From Rutpela maculata (taxonomy: Eukaryota > Arthropoda > Insecta > Coleoptera > Cerambycidae): a stretch of 64,000 nt of DNA. Shown here in pieces: positions 31,407 to 43,815 of the stretch (its first letter is position 1; the number at the start of each line of letters is the position of its first letter). The stretch lies in contig OW386293.2 in NCBI GenBank assembly GCA_936432065.2, forward strand, positions 31,632,234 through 31,696,233. The letters run 5' to 3'. The notes under the pieces are model-generated. The model saw only the letters and a list, made by a program, of their open reading frames with translations, made no database searches and had not been told where the DNA came from. Position numbers and translations under genes: made by a program.

Positions 31407-34041
31407 TAAAGGGTGTCCAGTCAGTGTTCTCTCGGAAGATTGTGCAAAACGGCTAACTTTATAAAAAAACTTTCTTAACAAAACTTTCAACGATTCGTCT
31501 CTACTACAACTTAAAATTATTTTCAATTATACAAGGTGTCACAAAAACGAGTCACACAAGAAAGTATAATTTTTTTAAATAGAACAGCCTGCATTTCCTT
31601 AACGCCAGTTAGGCCTCCAAGAGCCCTGTATTACACCCTAAAATATTTTGTCGTTATTTTTTTCTGTTTTTTTTTTTGGCAGTTTACAAACATTTTTGAC
31701 TGGCATATCTCCGCAATTTATTAATCGTTATTTCTAAAAATGTGGGATGTTGTTTGATAATGATGTATTTACTAAAAATCATTTTTGAAATAAATCTTTA
31801 GTATATCGGGTATCCAAAATATTTGCGTGCATTTCTTGATATTTAATTATTATTTTCCCAATTTTTTTTTTAAATGGAATGCCTAGGTATATTTTTCTTA
31901 CATGAATGAATAAAACATACAATTCCTCACATTTTAATATCTCTTTATTTTTATTTCAGACGTTTTTTGAGATATGATTATATCAAATAATTAATAATAA
32001 GGTGCTCTTTATTTTAGCATTAAAATCTATATTTTGTTTTACTTTTTGTTCAATTTTTTTAAATGGAATGCCTATATATTTTTTAAATGGATGAGTAACG
32101 CTTACAATTTCTCACATTTTGATATCGTACAGTTTCTTTTATGAACGGTTCTTGAGCAATACTTTTTTTTCACGATATTGAAACTAAGCTAACAACTGCT
32201 CAAAAGGTCCACCATTTTGATTCAGGTAACACTGAAGGCTCTTGATAAATGAGGGCCTTACACAGTGTAACATACCAACATTTATACGATTGAAACATCG
32301 ACGAATCCTTTCCATCATATCTTCTCGAGTCGTTGGTTCTACTTTATAAACGTCTGACTTCACAAATCCCCAAAGAAAAAACCCACTGAAGTCAGGTCGG
32401 GCGACTTAGGTGGCCGTGCAATGAGACCTAACATAATTTAATAAAATAATAAATTAGATATTATTTAACAGTTTATTAAAATATTGGACCTCCTCTTAAT
32501 ATCCACCTTTCAGGAAACTGATTACCAATGGCCTGACGAATATTTCTACTAAAATGTGGTGGTGCACCTTCAAGTTGTAATCACATATTATTTGTAATTA
32601 ATCAGGAATATGCTGTTATTTGTGGAAACGTATTTTGCGTAAAATCTAAGAAGGATGAATAACATAATCATGTACAATTCCTTCCCTTACATTTAAACTC
32701 TGGTTCTGATTTTTCTGTGCAACATGAGGGTTTTCTCTGGCATAATAATGGAAATTGTGCCTATTCACAAATCCGTTGCGAAGAAACGTTGATTCATCCG
32801 TGAACAATACAAATTTGAAAAATTCTTCATTTCCTCCAATTTGGTTTTGAGCCCACTGGCAAAAATTTAATCTACGATTTAAATCCACATCCCAAAGCTC
32901 TTGATACATCTGAGCTCGATAGGGGTGAAACATATTTTTACGAAGACATAGGGAAACACTAGATTCACAGACCTCTAAATCCCTATTTAAGTCCCGAACA
33001 CGTGCCGCAGGATTTTCGATTACCGCTAAAGTTATAGCCAGCTCATTTTCTTCATTACAATACATTTCGTCGTCTCGTCTTCTTTTCATATGCAAAATTT
33101 CCAGTACGTTCAAAACGTTCTTTCAAATTTTTTAGAGACCTCACATCAGGACATCTCCTATAGGGATATTTTTGACCATACATTCTTGATGCCAATAAAC
33201 AGTTTCCATCATATTCACCAATAGCATAACATTTACCATAGATATTAAATCTTATTGACAATAATTATAATTCGTATTTTTAAATATTAACAATATTAAT
33301 TCAACTTAATCACGATAATCTTAAACACATTAGAGAAATGTCATAGAATAGAGTGAAAAACAAGCGCAAAACAAAAGACCAAAGCCATACTAGATTTTAA
33401 TGCTAAAATAAAAAGCACCTCAATTTAAGCAAAACTTATTTGAAATAATCATATCTCAAAAACGGTTTGAAATAAAAAAATTAAGTGTATAACATTAGAA
33501 TGTGGGAAATTTTATGCTTTATTCATCCATGTAAAAAAATATAGGCATTCCATTTAAAAAAATTGAGAAAAATAATAATAAAATAACAAGAAATGTAAAC
33601 AAATATTTTGGACACCCGGTATAATAATAATTTATTTCAAAAATGTTTTTCAGTAAATGCATCATTATCGAATAACACCCTATATTTTTAGAAAAAACAG
33701 TTAATAAATCACGGAGATATGGTAGTCAAAAAAATGTTTGTAATTTGCCAAAAAAACAGGAAAAAAATTATAACTTGGCAACGCTGCATCCGATTGGCAA
33801 AAAATTTCAGGGTGTAATTCAGGACCCTTAGATGCTTAACTGGCGTCAAAAAATTAGAGAGTATTACATTGAAAAAATTATACATTCTTGTGTAACTCCT
33901 TTTTGTGACACCTTGTATAATTGAAAATAATTTCACGTTATAGTAGAGATGAAACATTGAAAGTTTTGTTAAAAAAGTTTTTTTATAAAGTTACCCGTTT
34001 TTGCACAATCTTCCGAGGAAGCACTAACTGGACACCTTGCA
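31407..34041 (-). mobile_element. mariner-like element with ~640-bp TIRs
   Basis: TAAAGGGTGTCCAGTCAGTG (31407) is mirrored at 34022-34041, with TA on both sides. The inverse match continues at intervals to about 32040 and 33370, passing ATAATTTTTTTAAAT-type text, AAATGGAATGCCTA and AAGGTGCTCTTTATTTTAGC, so the TIRs are unusually long. The unique centre holds the transposase pseudogene. Confidence 0.75.
32184..33261 (-). pseudogene. mariner-like (Tc1/mariner) transposase pseudogene
   Basis: The minus strand starts near 33261 with the helix-turn-helix part (LLASRMYGQKYPYRRCPDVR, FERTGNF). After a shift, 33113-32646 reads MYQELWDVDLNRRLNFCQWA, FFKFVLFTDESTFLRNG (first catalytic Asp), VNRHNFHYYARENPH, QSLNVREGIV. 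Later fragments are QLEGAPPH, where the second catalytic Asp has become Glu, FPERWILRGGP, and SPDLTSVGFFF, where the third (usually LTPLDFF) has become Gly. The end at 32184 reads NQNGGPFEQLLA. An AT-rich run at 32430-32470 breaks the last part. It is inactive. The gene at 53088-56560 belongs to the same family. Confidence 0.85.
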
Positions 34042-34522
34042 TATTTCCAAGAACTTAAGTCTTATTTTCTTCAGTTATCTTCTATTTTATGCCCAAAGAT
34101 GTAATAACACTTTCGATTGTACATAAAAAGGGGAAGAGAACAAAAAAAAGAAATCTAAAATCGGAGCAATGGTTACTGAGATATGTCCTTCTAAAAGAAA
34201 CGGTTCTGGCGGCCATTTTTTCTAAATGGTGGCTTTAGCTCACATCGGGATTTTTCGGGACTTTAATATCCTCATTATACATGAATAGAGCTGTCCATTT
34301 CGATAAAGAAATAGCTGTCCCCAGATAGTTCATACTCAAAACTGGATTTGCCTGCACTATAAGTGTCGTTTCTAATGGTTCTCCTTTCTGTGATATAACT
34401 ATAGACCTATTTGACGACTTTCAGATCATGGATTTCAGCTATCAGAAATGATTACCACAACGTCTGTGAACAGATCGAGGCCAAAAAAAAAAAAATGAAA
34501 TTCCAGAAGTCGGTGTTCTGAA

Positions 34523-35954
34523 AGTAGAGTGCATTAATACGCTTATTGTGACTTCCGTGGGTGTTTCGTTGTTACAAGCTGAATTTAATATAAAATTAAT
34601 GATGATACACTGATGTTTCAAAATCTCAAAGCCGTCAAAAAATGTCCTACTCAGAAGGTCATTATAATCAAAAAACGAGTTATTTCTTAGTGAATTAGGT
34701 GTTTTGATATTTCTACTTTTGAGTAATAGCAAATCCTTTTAACCATGAATAGAACTAGTCAAAATAAGTAGATTTTCGAACAGACCCACCTCGAGAAATC
34801 ATGCCTGCTCCCCCTGCCCCCCTCAAAGGGGCTGCCTGTATCTGCCTATATATATTTTTTTTTTCTCAAAACGGTAGGAGCTAAAGGAATGATCTTGGTG
34901 CCATTCGATAGAGTATAAAATTCTGCATAAGACCCTCCATTTGCTTTTTTCTATTTTCTTTTTTTTTAAGGCCCCAGAGCAAAAAAAAAAGGGTGAGGAG
35001 CCTTCCAACAACGACACATGTCTCTAAAACGGCCCAATAAATCAACATTCTACAAGATATAAAAAATAAAGACCATTATTTTTTCTATCGATTGGTACAT
35101 TACTTGTATATGTTATTTGTTTATATAAAGCCGTCAGTAGCGTACAAAGAGAAAGATGCATATGTGCATAATGAATTTATTTAAAATAATTTGTTATTGT
35201 TGTTACAAACTGCGAAAATATTGATTGTACCTGTTCAAAATTATTACATTATTATTGTTTTTAACAAAAATAATAAATTATTTCAAATAAATTCATTATG
35301 CACATGTGCATCTTTCTCTTTGTACGCCAATGACGGCTTTATATATACAAATAATATACCAATCGATAGAAAAAATAATGATCTTTATTTTTTATATCTT
35401 GTAGAATTTTGATTTATTGGACCGTTTTAGAGGTATAGCCAAACATGTGTCGTTGTTGGAAGGCTCCTCACCCTTTTTTTTGCTCTGGGACCTTAAAAAA
35501 AAGAAAAAAGCAAAAAGCAAATGGAGGGTCTTATGCAAAATTTTATACTCTATCGAATGGCGCCAAGATCATTCCTCTAGCTCCTACCATTTTTGAGAAA
35601 AAATATATATATATATATATAGACAGATACAGGCAGCCCCTTTGAGGGGGGGCAGGCATGATTTCTCGAGGTGGGTCTGTTCGAAAATCTATTTATTTTG
35701 ACTAATTCTATTCACGGTTAAAAGGATTTGCTATTACTCAAAAGTAGAAATATCAAAATACCTAATTCACTAAGAAATAACTCGTTTTTTTATTATAATG
35801 ACTTTTTGAGTAGGATATTTTTTGACGGCTTTGAGATTTTGAAACATCAGTATAGTACAGTACAGTATTAATTTTATATCAAATTCAGCTTGTAACAACG
35901 AAATCCCCACAGAACTTATTTTTATGCGTATATCTGGGCACCGAGCACTCTACT
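34523..35954. repeat. Large foldback element with ~650-bp arms
   Basis: AGTAGAGTGC at 34523 is mirrored at 35945-35954. Arms pair over AGCTTGTAACAACGAAA, CTACTTTTGAGTAATAGC, GGTGAGGAGCCTTCCAACAA and AGATGCAYATGTGCATAATG, meeting near 35200-35260. An AT dinucleotide run (35603-35620) and two poly-A tracts differ between arms. Open frames in the arms are mirror images and mean nothing. Confidence 0.85.
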
Positions 35955-36360
35955 ATAAACAATAACACAGATCGTTAGCATAATCGTTAAAGACCCGATC
36001 TTCGGACTTCTATACACCACCTTTCAACAGTTATAGTTTTTGATTATTTTCTACTAGCAAACACAAAAATATAAGTATTGGAGAATAATCAGTCGAAATT
36101 GTAAGAAGAAATATCAATTTGTTTATTTATAAGCTGTCAAATCGCAAAAACTGACGAATCTCGAATCAAAATGTAAGCAGAGCGTTATTTTTTTTTAATG
36201 TTGAAATTTTCATCTACTTTCATGATTCGTTTATCTTTTTCGGTTTAAAAAAAATCACAGACTTATTTGAATTTGTTTATAACTTCAATTTCGAACATTG
36301 TAAAGAAATTCCAAAAGAACGATTGAAATTAAAAAAAAACATTTTTTTTAATACCATTAT
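35955..36360. other. AT-rich spacer, nothing recognised
   Basis: No coding resemblance and no inverted structure of note. Confidence 0.35.
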
Positions 36361-36744
36361 GTATGCAGTGCTAACTGGCTATACAATTATTCGCTATAAT
36401 TTAAATTAACATGGTAACCAAAAAAAAACAGCAAATATAAAGACTAAAGTCTTAGATAGATTGTAAACAGCGGTTGTAGTACAAGTAACTGTTAGTAGGT
36501 AAAACTTCTAAAGTACCTGGCCCTTAAAACTTCTCGAAACTGGTTGTTCTAGCTGCTGAAAAACTACGACGTCGACTCTTTATTCTTGTTGCACCGCCTC
36601 TGCGATCTGCTTTGGCCGTGTGAAATCTCGTTGATGGGTACTGTAAGTAGAGGTTGTGGTTCAGTTGTATGGACCGTAAGTATGGTTTTTTTTTTTTTTA
36701 TTAAACTATAGCGAATAATTGTACAGCCAGTTAGTACTGCATAC
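36361..36744. mobile_element. MITE with ~44-bp TIRs
   Basis: GTATGCAGTGCTAACTGGCT at the left is mirrored by AGCCAGTTAGTACTGCATAC at the right, continuing through ACAATTATTCGCTATA. The 384-bp element is locally GC-richer in its centre (GTTGCACCGCCTCTGCGATC). TA may flank both ends (36359-36360 is AT, so this is unsure). Confidence 0.75.
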
Positions 36745-37513
36745 TAAAACTTAAAGCAAAACACATTTTAATAACCTACATTTTGAAAATTGCCCTCCTA
36801 TGATGGATATACTTAAACAATACACACACTTAAACAATAAGCGATTGAAATTTCGAAATCTTTTTTCATTTTCAGCCTTTTCAATAAATATTTTGCGCTA
36901 AAATCGGGCAGGAAGGTTTAGTTCAATAAAAAGCATGGGTTTCACATAATTTGTTTAAAATGTATGCATTATTGCACCATATTTCTTAAATCATACAAAA
37001 ACAATTTACCGCACTATCAGGAAGTTTATTTGTAGATTCAGTTTTGTTTGAAATTTTATTACGAACTTTTTGGAATTTTTATTTTTGCGATGTGGTTACC
37101 AGGACCGGAAATAATAAGGAAAATCACAGAAAATTTTAGTTTTACAACATAAATTGTTTACATTTTCTAGAAAACAATGGACATATTTAAATGAGTCACA
37201 TCTGTCACATCTAAAACAAATTCCATGAAGTCACTACAGCATGACAGTTCTTTATTTATCATTTTTCTGCTTATTTGACTTCATTACATAGTAATTAATT
37301 TTCGAAATGTATTTATCCTTAAAATGCACATTTATATTTACATTCTCACAATTAACTATGTTAAATAAATAATTAGTTTCAGTATCCATTTTAACCTCCC
37401 CACAATAAAATTGTGGAAGGTTACTACAATTAGTCCAAAATCGAAAATTGAGATAACATCAAATCTTTACGTTTTGAGGTCCCAGGAACCCAAAAAAGTT
37501 GTTTTTGAAAAAT
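36745..37513. other. AT-rich spacer, nothing recognised
   Basis: Contains AACCTCCCCACAATAAAATTG at 37394, the start of the repeat into which the GT run below is set. No coding. Confidence 0.35.
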
Positions 37514-38290
<777 letters not shown>

Positions 38291-38309
38291 AATGACAGAG
38301 GTGTTCAGT

Positions 38310-38775
38310 GATTTCGGCTGATAACTCGTGAACGGTTGAAGATATCGAACTGAAATTTGAAACGTAGGTATAAATATTGTAGACAGACGGATTACGAGTG
38401 AATTAATAATACACCTACGTCACTTAACGTCACAAAAATGAAAAATTATTACAACAGACTAATTGGTACAGATATCGACTTAACGGTTGGAGTTATTGAA
38501 TTGAAATTTGAAACATAGGTGGAAATATTGTAAATGGACGGAATAAAAGTGAATTAATAATATACCTACGTCCACATGACGTCACAAATAAGAAAAATTC
38601 TTAGAAACTGGTGCAGATATCGACTTAACTATTGGAAACATCCAATTAAAGTTTGAAACGTATGTGGAAATATTGTAGATGGATGGAATACGAGTGAATT
38701 AAAAATACACCTACGTTCTGATGACGTCGTAAAAGCATAAAATTCTTATAACAGGCGAACTGATGATGATATAAA
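38310..38775 (+). repeat. Tandem repeat, about 148-bp unit, three copies
   Basis: TGAAATTTGAAACGTAGG at 38351, its variant at 38502 and TAAAGTTTGAAACGTATG at 38647 mark three units. Each is followed by GGAAATATTGTAGAYGGA, GTGAATTAATAATACACCTA and a GACGTC word. Units are diverged by perhaps 15-20 percent by eye. Confidence 0.8.
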
Positions 38776-38812
38776 AAAAATATTTCTACAAGAGTCACGA
38801 AATTTTTTTTTT

Positions 38813-39571
38813 AATTTCCAGGAAATATCAAATTTTCGGAGAAATGTCACTTTTCAGAAAAATGTCAGATTTTTAAAAAATGTCAAATTTTTAGGAAAAC
38901 GTCAAATTTTTAGGAAAACGTCAAATTTTCGAAAAAATGTTAAATTTTCAGGGAAATGTCACTTTTCAGAAATATGTCAAATTTTCAGAAAAATGTCACT
39001 TTTCAGAAAAATGTCAAATTTTCGAAAAAACGTCAAATTTTCGAAGAAATGTCACCTTTCAGAAAAATGCCAAATGTTTGAAAATTGTCAAATTTTCGGA
39101 GTAATGTCACTTCAGAAAAATGTCAAATTTTCGAAAAAATGTCAAATTTTCAGAGGAATGCACTTTTCAGAAAAATGTCCAAAATTCAGGCAAATGTCAA
39201 ATTTTCGGAAAAATGTCACTTTTCAGAAAAATGTCAAATTTTCGAAAAGACATCAAATTTTCGAAGAAATGTCACCTGTTTGAAAATTGTCAAATTTTCA
39301 TAGAAATGTCACTTTTCAGGAAAATATTAAAAATTCAGGAAAATGTCAAATTTTCGGAAAAATGTCACTTTTCAGAAAAATGTCAAATTTTCGAAAAAAC
39401 GTCAAATTTTCGGAGAAATGTCACCTTTCAGAAAAATGTCAAATGTTTGAAAATTGTCAAATTTTCGGAGTAATGTCACTTCAGAAAAATGTCAAATTTT
39501 CGAAAAAATGTCAAAATTTCGGAGAAATGTCACTTCAGAAAAATGTCAAATTTTCAAAAAAATGTCAAATT
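38813..39571 (+). repeat. Minisatellite, ~18-bp unit with higher-order structure
   Basis: The basic unit is AAAAATGTCAAATTTTCG, with variants such as AAATGTCACTTTTCAG. A longer pattern repeats at an offset of about 369 bp (ATGTCACT at 38993 and 39362, followed by matching runs of variants including ATGTTTGAAAATTGTCAA). Units of 18 bp keep all frames open, producing NFRKNVKFSEK-like frames that are artefacts. Confidence 0.9.
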
Positions 39572-39589
39572 TTATTAAATGGACTCAAA

Positions 39590-39850
39590 GGAAAATTCCC
39601 AAAAAATACTACGGGTCCATTTGTGGTATAAGTTCTCTGCTAGTGTGTTAAAGCGTTCAGACTGTATGCTGAATATTTTTGACGTGTCAAGTGCATCGAG
39701 AGATTACAAGTTTTTTCGACATTTATAAAGCCCACGGATGGTGTGAGAGGCCATCCTGAACCGCTTACAAGCCCTACAAATGTAAGCAACCTCACCGGAC
39801 CGCTTTCGGTGAGTTTTTTTCCAATAAAACTTTAAAAGTGACAGTGACAT
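39590..39850 (+). mobile_element. Possible LINE 3' end
   Basis: GGTGTGAGAGGCCATCCTGA, ACCGCTTACAAG and CACCGGACCGCTTTCGGTGA precede AATAAAACTTTAAAAG. The GC-rich hairpin plus a polyadenylation-like end suggests a LINE or SINE tail. There is no coding evidence. Confidence 0.35.
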
Positions 39851-40112
39851 TATATTTTAAAAACTATTTCCGCTACTTCCGGCATCCCGCCGGAAATTCT
39901 TCCGGCAACATAACCATAAAATAGTACTACCTAACCTAAAAATAATTTAAGACATTGGTACCAACCTAAACATTTTTCAAAAACCAAATTTCCCAGAGAA
40001 ACATTGGAACCAAAAATTTGACAGCTATCATTTCCCCGACCGATTTAGTCAAAAATTGGTCGAGGCCAAAAAATAAAACAAAATATACCAACTCAAACTT
40101 AAACGATCCACC

Positions 40113-40256
40113 ATGAACACTACCCTGGCTACATCTAGCAGAGAAGCTGTCCACCAAGAGTTATATGGTTTTTTCCAAAGATGGCCATCCATCCCAGCCA
40201 TCCATCCCATTACCAACGAACAGGTTTTTTCGTTTAGTCGTTTCCCGTATCAATAA
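40113..40256 (+). CDS. Short ORF, possible LINE ORF1 start, function unknown
   Basis: ATG in a good context (CCACCATGA) opens 47 codons beginning MNTTLATSSREAVHQELYGF and ending TAA. It sits just upstream of a LINE-like 3' tail (40330-40560), so it may be the 5' start of ORF1 in an internally deleted copy. The repeated CCATCCATCCCA is a local duplication. No domain was recognised. Confidence 0.25.
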   Translation: MNTTLATSSREAVHQELYGFFQRWPSIPAIHPITNEQVFSFSRFPYQ

Positions 40257-40329
40257 TCAAAATTATTAAGTGCTCTTGCCTACGAACGTTTTTATAGAAT
40301 TGTGTTTATTTTTATATTAATTTTAGGTC

Positions 40330-40560
40330 CATGTGGACACATTATAATTTTAACCTAGTCCTTAAGCCTGCCTACAGAAGACAGGAGCTACTTTTCTATT
40401 TTTCTCCAAGCCAAACCGGACCTACCCTGTCCAGCCTCACACTCGCCACGGCGGTCTTCACCGTGGTTGTCTGGCTGGCCCCGGGCTAGGATCCGATGAA
40501 GCATATATTTGTATTAAAAACATTGAATAAAATATTAATGTTGTGCAGACTATAAATTTA
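40330..40560 (+). mobile_element. Non-LTR retrotransposon 3' tail
   Basis: TCACCGTGGTTGTCTGGCTG and CCCCGGGCTAGGATCCGATG then ATTGAATAAAATATTAATG match in layout GCCGTGGTTATCTGGCTGAC at 7851 and its A-rich end. These two are 3' UTRs of one LINE family. Confidence 0.55.
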
Positions 40561-41903
40561 ACACTCAAGTTCTTAGGTCCAAATCCCACCGAACGCAAGA
40601 CTTTTTTTCTGATTTAATACGAAAAAAATATTTCAACTTAATAAATATAATTAAATGAGATCGTTCATATTATTTAGTGCTCTTTTCGGCTTCAAAGATT
40701 CACCGGATGGGGAGGTTTCAGCCGCTTCCAGTAGCTGCCGATTTTTTTATATAATATTAACTATATTTATTGACAACCCAGTCGTTGAAGGTATTTACCT
40801 CCAAAAACTAGCAAAATGAATAATTCTTTTTTAATAAGTTCATGGAAGTGTATAGAATAATATCGCTCGGATGCAGAACATAAAAAAAGTGAAAAAAAAT
40901 TTTGAAATTAAGTCAAGGTAAGAAAAATAAAAAATACAGATGGATAGAACACGTGTTTATGAACAAAAAATGTTTTAACAAAATTTATGGCTAAAGCCAC
41001 GGTATTCCCGGAAAAAAATAGTCAAGTAACGTTATTACTCGGAGCGTGATCCATGCGCACGCACGCTTGAATACGCATGTCACCGACGCACCACTGAATT
41101 ACATGTCACTAAATCAGAATTTGTTCAATCTATAGAGTGGTTGGTTCATTTAAAAGATGGACACTGTAGCTTTCTGGTGCTTTTTTGTTTTAAACAATAC
41201 GAGCAAGTATCAATGTATCACTATTTCGGAAAAAATGTATACTTTTCGAATATTCAAACACAAATTCGTTTACTTGTATGCATTTTTCGAAAATATGATC
41301 AATCCCATCATGATCAGAAATAGCGATTTTTACGATCTTACCCTTATGACTCTTTATAGTTTTGAATATAAATTCTGGAACTTTTCCAATACATTAACAA
41401 ATGTAGAAGGAATCCATTGGATATAGTTGAAATGTAGATTGGTGTATCTGTAATAAATTGAATACAGTAAAAGCTGGTAAAAATTTATGTGAGTAACGGC
41501 GCGGCAGATCTGCCTTGATGCAGCGGCTATGTGTGGTATCTGTGTATGCATTCATAATTATATATTTTCCCTCCATACTCACTATTTATCCTCCTATTCA
41601 CCAAGAAACATGTAAAAAACGTGTAATCAGAAAGAGAAAAAAGCTTTATTTTACTCGTTAGAACTGCTAAGAATTTTTAGAGGTTCCATGGTATGCATTT
41701 AACCGTGCGTGCGGCAGCGCAGGGTGACAAAGTTACTTCACTATTTTCTTCCAGGACTACCGTGGCGTTAGCGATACATTTTATTAGGACATTTTTTATT
41801 CAGAAACACGTGGTCTATCCACCCGAATTTTTTATTTTTCCTACCCTGACAGTGGTATAGTGTGTGATAAATTGTTAACTGTAGATGCTAAAATACTGAT
41901 ACT
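40561..41903. other. 1.3 kb without recognisable genes
   Basis: Short frames only. A locally GC-rich word CGTGATCCATGCGCACGCAC occurs near 41050. Nothing convincing on either strand. Confidence 0.35.
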
Positions 41904-42370
41904 GATGCGGAAAACTTATTTATCTCTGTTAAGAACTGCCTAGAATCAAAACATATTCCACTTAAAAATATTATAGGCTTTGCGTTTGACAATGCGGGCG
42001 TGATAGTAGATGTAAATAATTCATTTACGACGAGATTGTTATACCCTGAATTTACCATTTTTCGACTTTGGTGGCAAGCAATGCTTGTGAAAAACTACCG
42101 CGGAAGTAGGAAGAATTTGTCAGAAGTGTGGCAAGCTATTTTTCATGTTCCACAAAAAGGACCGCAGAGCTTGCAGAGATGCAAGATTTCTTTCACATGA
42201 GACAGAAGAAAATGTTAAAATTGGCCACAACGAGATGGCTGAGTATGCAACATGCTATTAAAAGAGTCCTGGATAACTGGCAAGCCCACTACAGTTATTT
42301 TGAAGTCGCTAGAATAGAAGATAATTCCAAAGCGGTAAATTTTATATATGACAAATTTAATAGTAGTTGA
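41904..42370 (+). pseudogene. hAT-like transposase, N-terminal part of a split copy
   Basis: Pieces in order: FISVKNCLESKHIPLKNIIG, FAFDNAGVIVDVNNSF (42000), then after a shift KRTAELAEMQDFFHMRQKKM, LKLATTRWLSMQHAIKRVLD and NWQAHYSYFEVARIEDNSKA. The D-N-A-xVM-type block and the TRWLS...RVLxxW block are typical of hAT-like transposases of the SCAND3/KIAA1586 type. The rest of the protein resumes at 44978. Two frameshifts are visible. Confidence 0.7.
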
Positions 42371-42761
42371 ACTAAAGCCATTTTATTATTCCTTAGTTAT
42401 ATCCTAAATTTTTTTAACATATTTAATGCTCCGTTTCAAAGTAATAACTACTGGTTCGCGAATTATCCAGCGGATGTAAAAAACTCTTTATCCAACCAAC
42501 ACTTTCATATAAAGTGATCTTTGTTGATGAGATTTTGAAGGTATAAAGTGGTCCTTAAGTCACTAGTGGGATAAAGTAGTGAGCTACAGTATACTTTAGA
42601 TCACTAGTGAGGTAAAGTAATTTAGTCACTAAAGAGTAATTTTAATATAAAAAAAGTCCAAGCAATTTATTTATTGTCTTTATTAATACGAAAAATTAAC
42701 AAAACAAAAAATTCATACACTAACACTTATTTATTTATATTTATGTTAACATTTATTGTCA
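42371..42761. other. Junction between the hAT part and the Crypton
   Basis: 42525-42630 contains repeated TCACTAGTG and AAAGTAGTGAGC-like words in both orientations, a small imperfect palindrome. No coding. Confidence 0.4.
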
Positions 42762-43358
42762 TTATATTCGATTTTTCACAAAGAAAACTGCTCTCCTGTA
42801 CACAATTTTTCTCCATAGTAGTAATGTATCGCCTGACTCGTTGCGCTGCTCTCCCTGTATTTTAGCAATAACAATCTTGTTTGAGACTGAATCTTCCAAA
42901 TAACCCTCCGCCACGGTGGATGATTTCCACCCACCGTGACGTTTAAGGGTGGTAATGTCACCCCCAGCATTGGCCAAAAAAGTTGCCGAGGAACGGCGCA
43001 TGCTATGGCCAGTATACAAATCTGCATCTGGCAATTGCAAATAATCAGCTACAATTCTTGGAATTTTTGAGAGCTTATTTAATCCAACGCATTGGTCAGT
43101 GCACTTTCCTCTTTGAAAATTTACGAAAAATCTTTTGTGAGACACATTTTGCGGTCTTAAAGACGTATATTTCCTAATCAAATCAAGTGGGTTTACCTAA
43201 AATCCTTCATTTAAAACTGTGAAACTTCTTGATTTATTCGTCTTGGTATCTGATATGGATATATATAGATATTGTTCTTTATCTTTTATATCTTCGACGC
43301 TTAAGTAGGTCAGTTCACCGCAACAGCAGGCACGGCAAACCCCCAATATCAATGCAAT

Positions 43359-43815
43359 CTAAAAAGTCCAAGCAATTAAATACATAATAGTATATTACGT
43401 AATAAGTGTTGTAATAAGCATGATGCCGCGTAGCGGCGAGTGCGTATTTCCATGAGTGCGTAATTTTTACAACTCGAATTATGTACTATACTTTACCTAC
43501 GATCATATTTATTTATTTATTTAGTAAAATCTGGATTTAGTTTACTTGTCAACAATATTATTCAACAAATATTATGTCAGTTTTGACAGCGTTTGAAAAT
43601 TACGTAGGCGCATTTGTTTTTTTAAACCTCGCGTCAGCGATATAAGCCACCTATAATTGCGTGTCCCGTGCGTTTTGTTTACCGTGCGATTTGTTTACAG
43701 TGCGATTTGTTTACAATGTGTAAAGTTCAACTTACATAGATGGCAGGTAGTGTGTTCTTTACTATTTACAGTAGTGATCGTAGGTAAAAGCAAGAACATC
43801 ATAATAAACACCTAC
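43359..43815 (-). other. Putative intron of the Crypton gene, holding a repeat
   Basis: On the minus strand AAG|GTAGGT (donor, 43815) and TTGGACTTTTTAG|ATTG (acceptor, 43359) join phase 0 to phase 0, giving DEHLMSK-IALILGVCR, which preserves the family spacing. The repeat at 43385-43789 lies wholly inside. Alternatively the repeat itself inserted in an unspliced gene and brought the signals. Confidence 0.5.
43385..43789. repeat. Dispersed repeat M, copy 1
   Basis: About 400 bp nearly identical to 49395-49828. Shared text includes GATGCCGCGTAGCGGCGAGT, CAACTCGAATTATGTACTAT and CGTGTCCCGTGCGTTTTGTT. The inner part is bounded by TTTACCTACGATCA and its inverse TGATCGTAGGTAAA. This copy lacks ~28 bp present in the other (ATTACGCACGAATGG). 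Confidence 0.85.

Larger units (their letters stand above)
30879..34359. mobile_element. Harbinger-type element with TAA duplication, host of a mariner-like element
   Basis: TAGACCAGGCAAATCTC (30879) and GATTTGCCTGCACTA (ending 34359) are inverse. TAA stands outside both ends (30876-30878; 34360-34362). TIRs of about 280 bp pair over AAATCTAAAATCGGAGC and GGCGGCCATTTTTTCT. After removing the nested element at 31407-34041 about 850 bp remain, with no coding. The empty site GCCTAAGTGTCG is seen in the first Mutator-like copy. TWA duplications are typical of PIF/Harbinger; that class is inferred. Confidence 0.75.
30536..34390. mobile_element. Second Mutator-like copy (right part), host of nested inserts
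   Basis: AACCTAAAACAATAAATGAA with CTGACGGA at 30578 repeats 28778. The text continues ATGGCG...GGCGGGAAGCCTAA to 30878 and then resumes at 34361 as GTGTCGTTTCTAATGGTTCT, matching the right end of the first copy. The gap contains the elements listed next. The left end was not found. Confidence 0.6.

Noticed and set aside
38813..39571. CRISPR-like array
   Set aside because: Units are contiguous with no unique spacers, and the genome is eukaryotic.
38993..39651. Several overlapping frames with repeated NFRKNVKFSEK-like text
   Set aside because: Product of the 18-bp minisatellite, open in multiple phases; not a protein.
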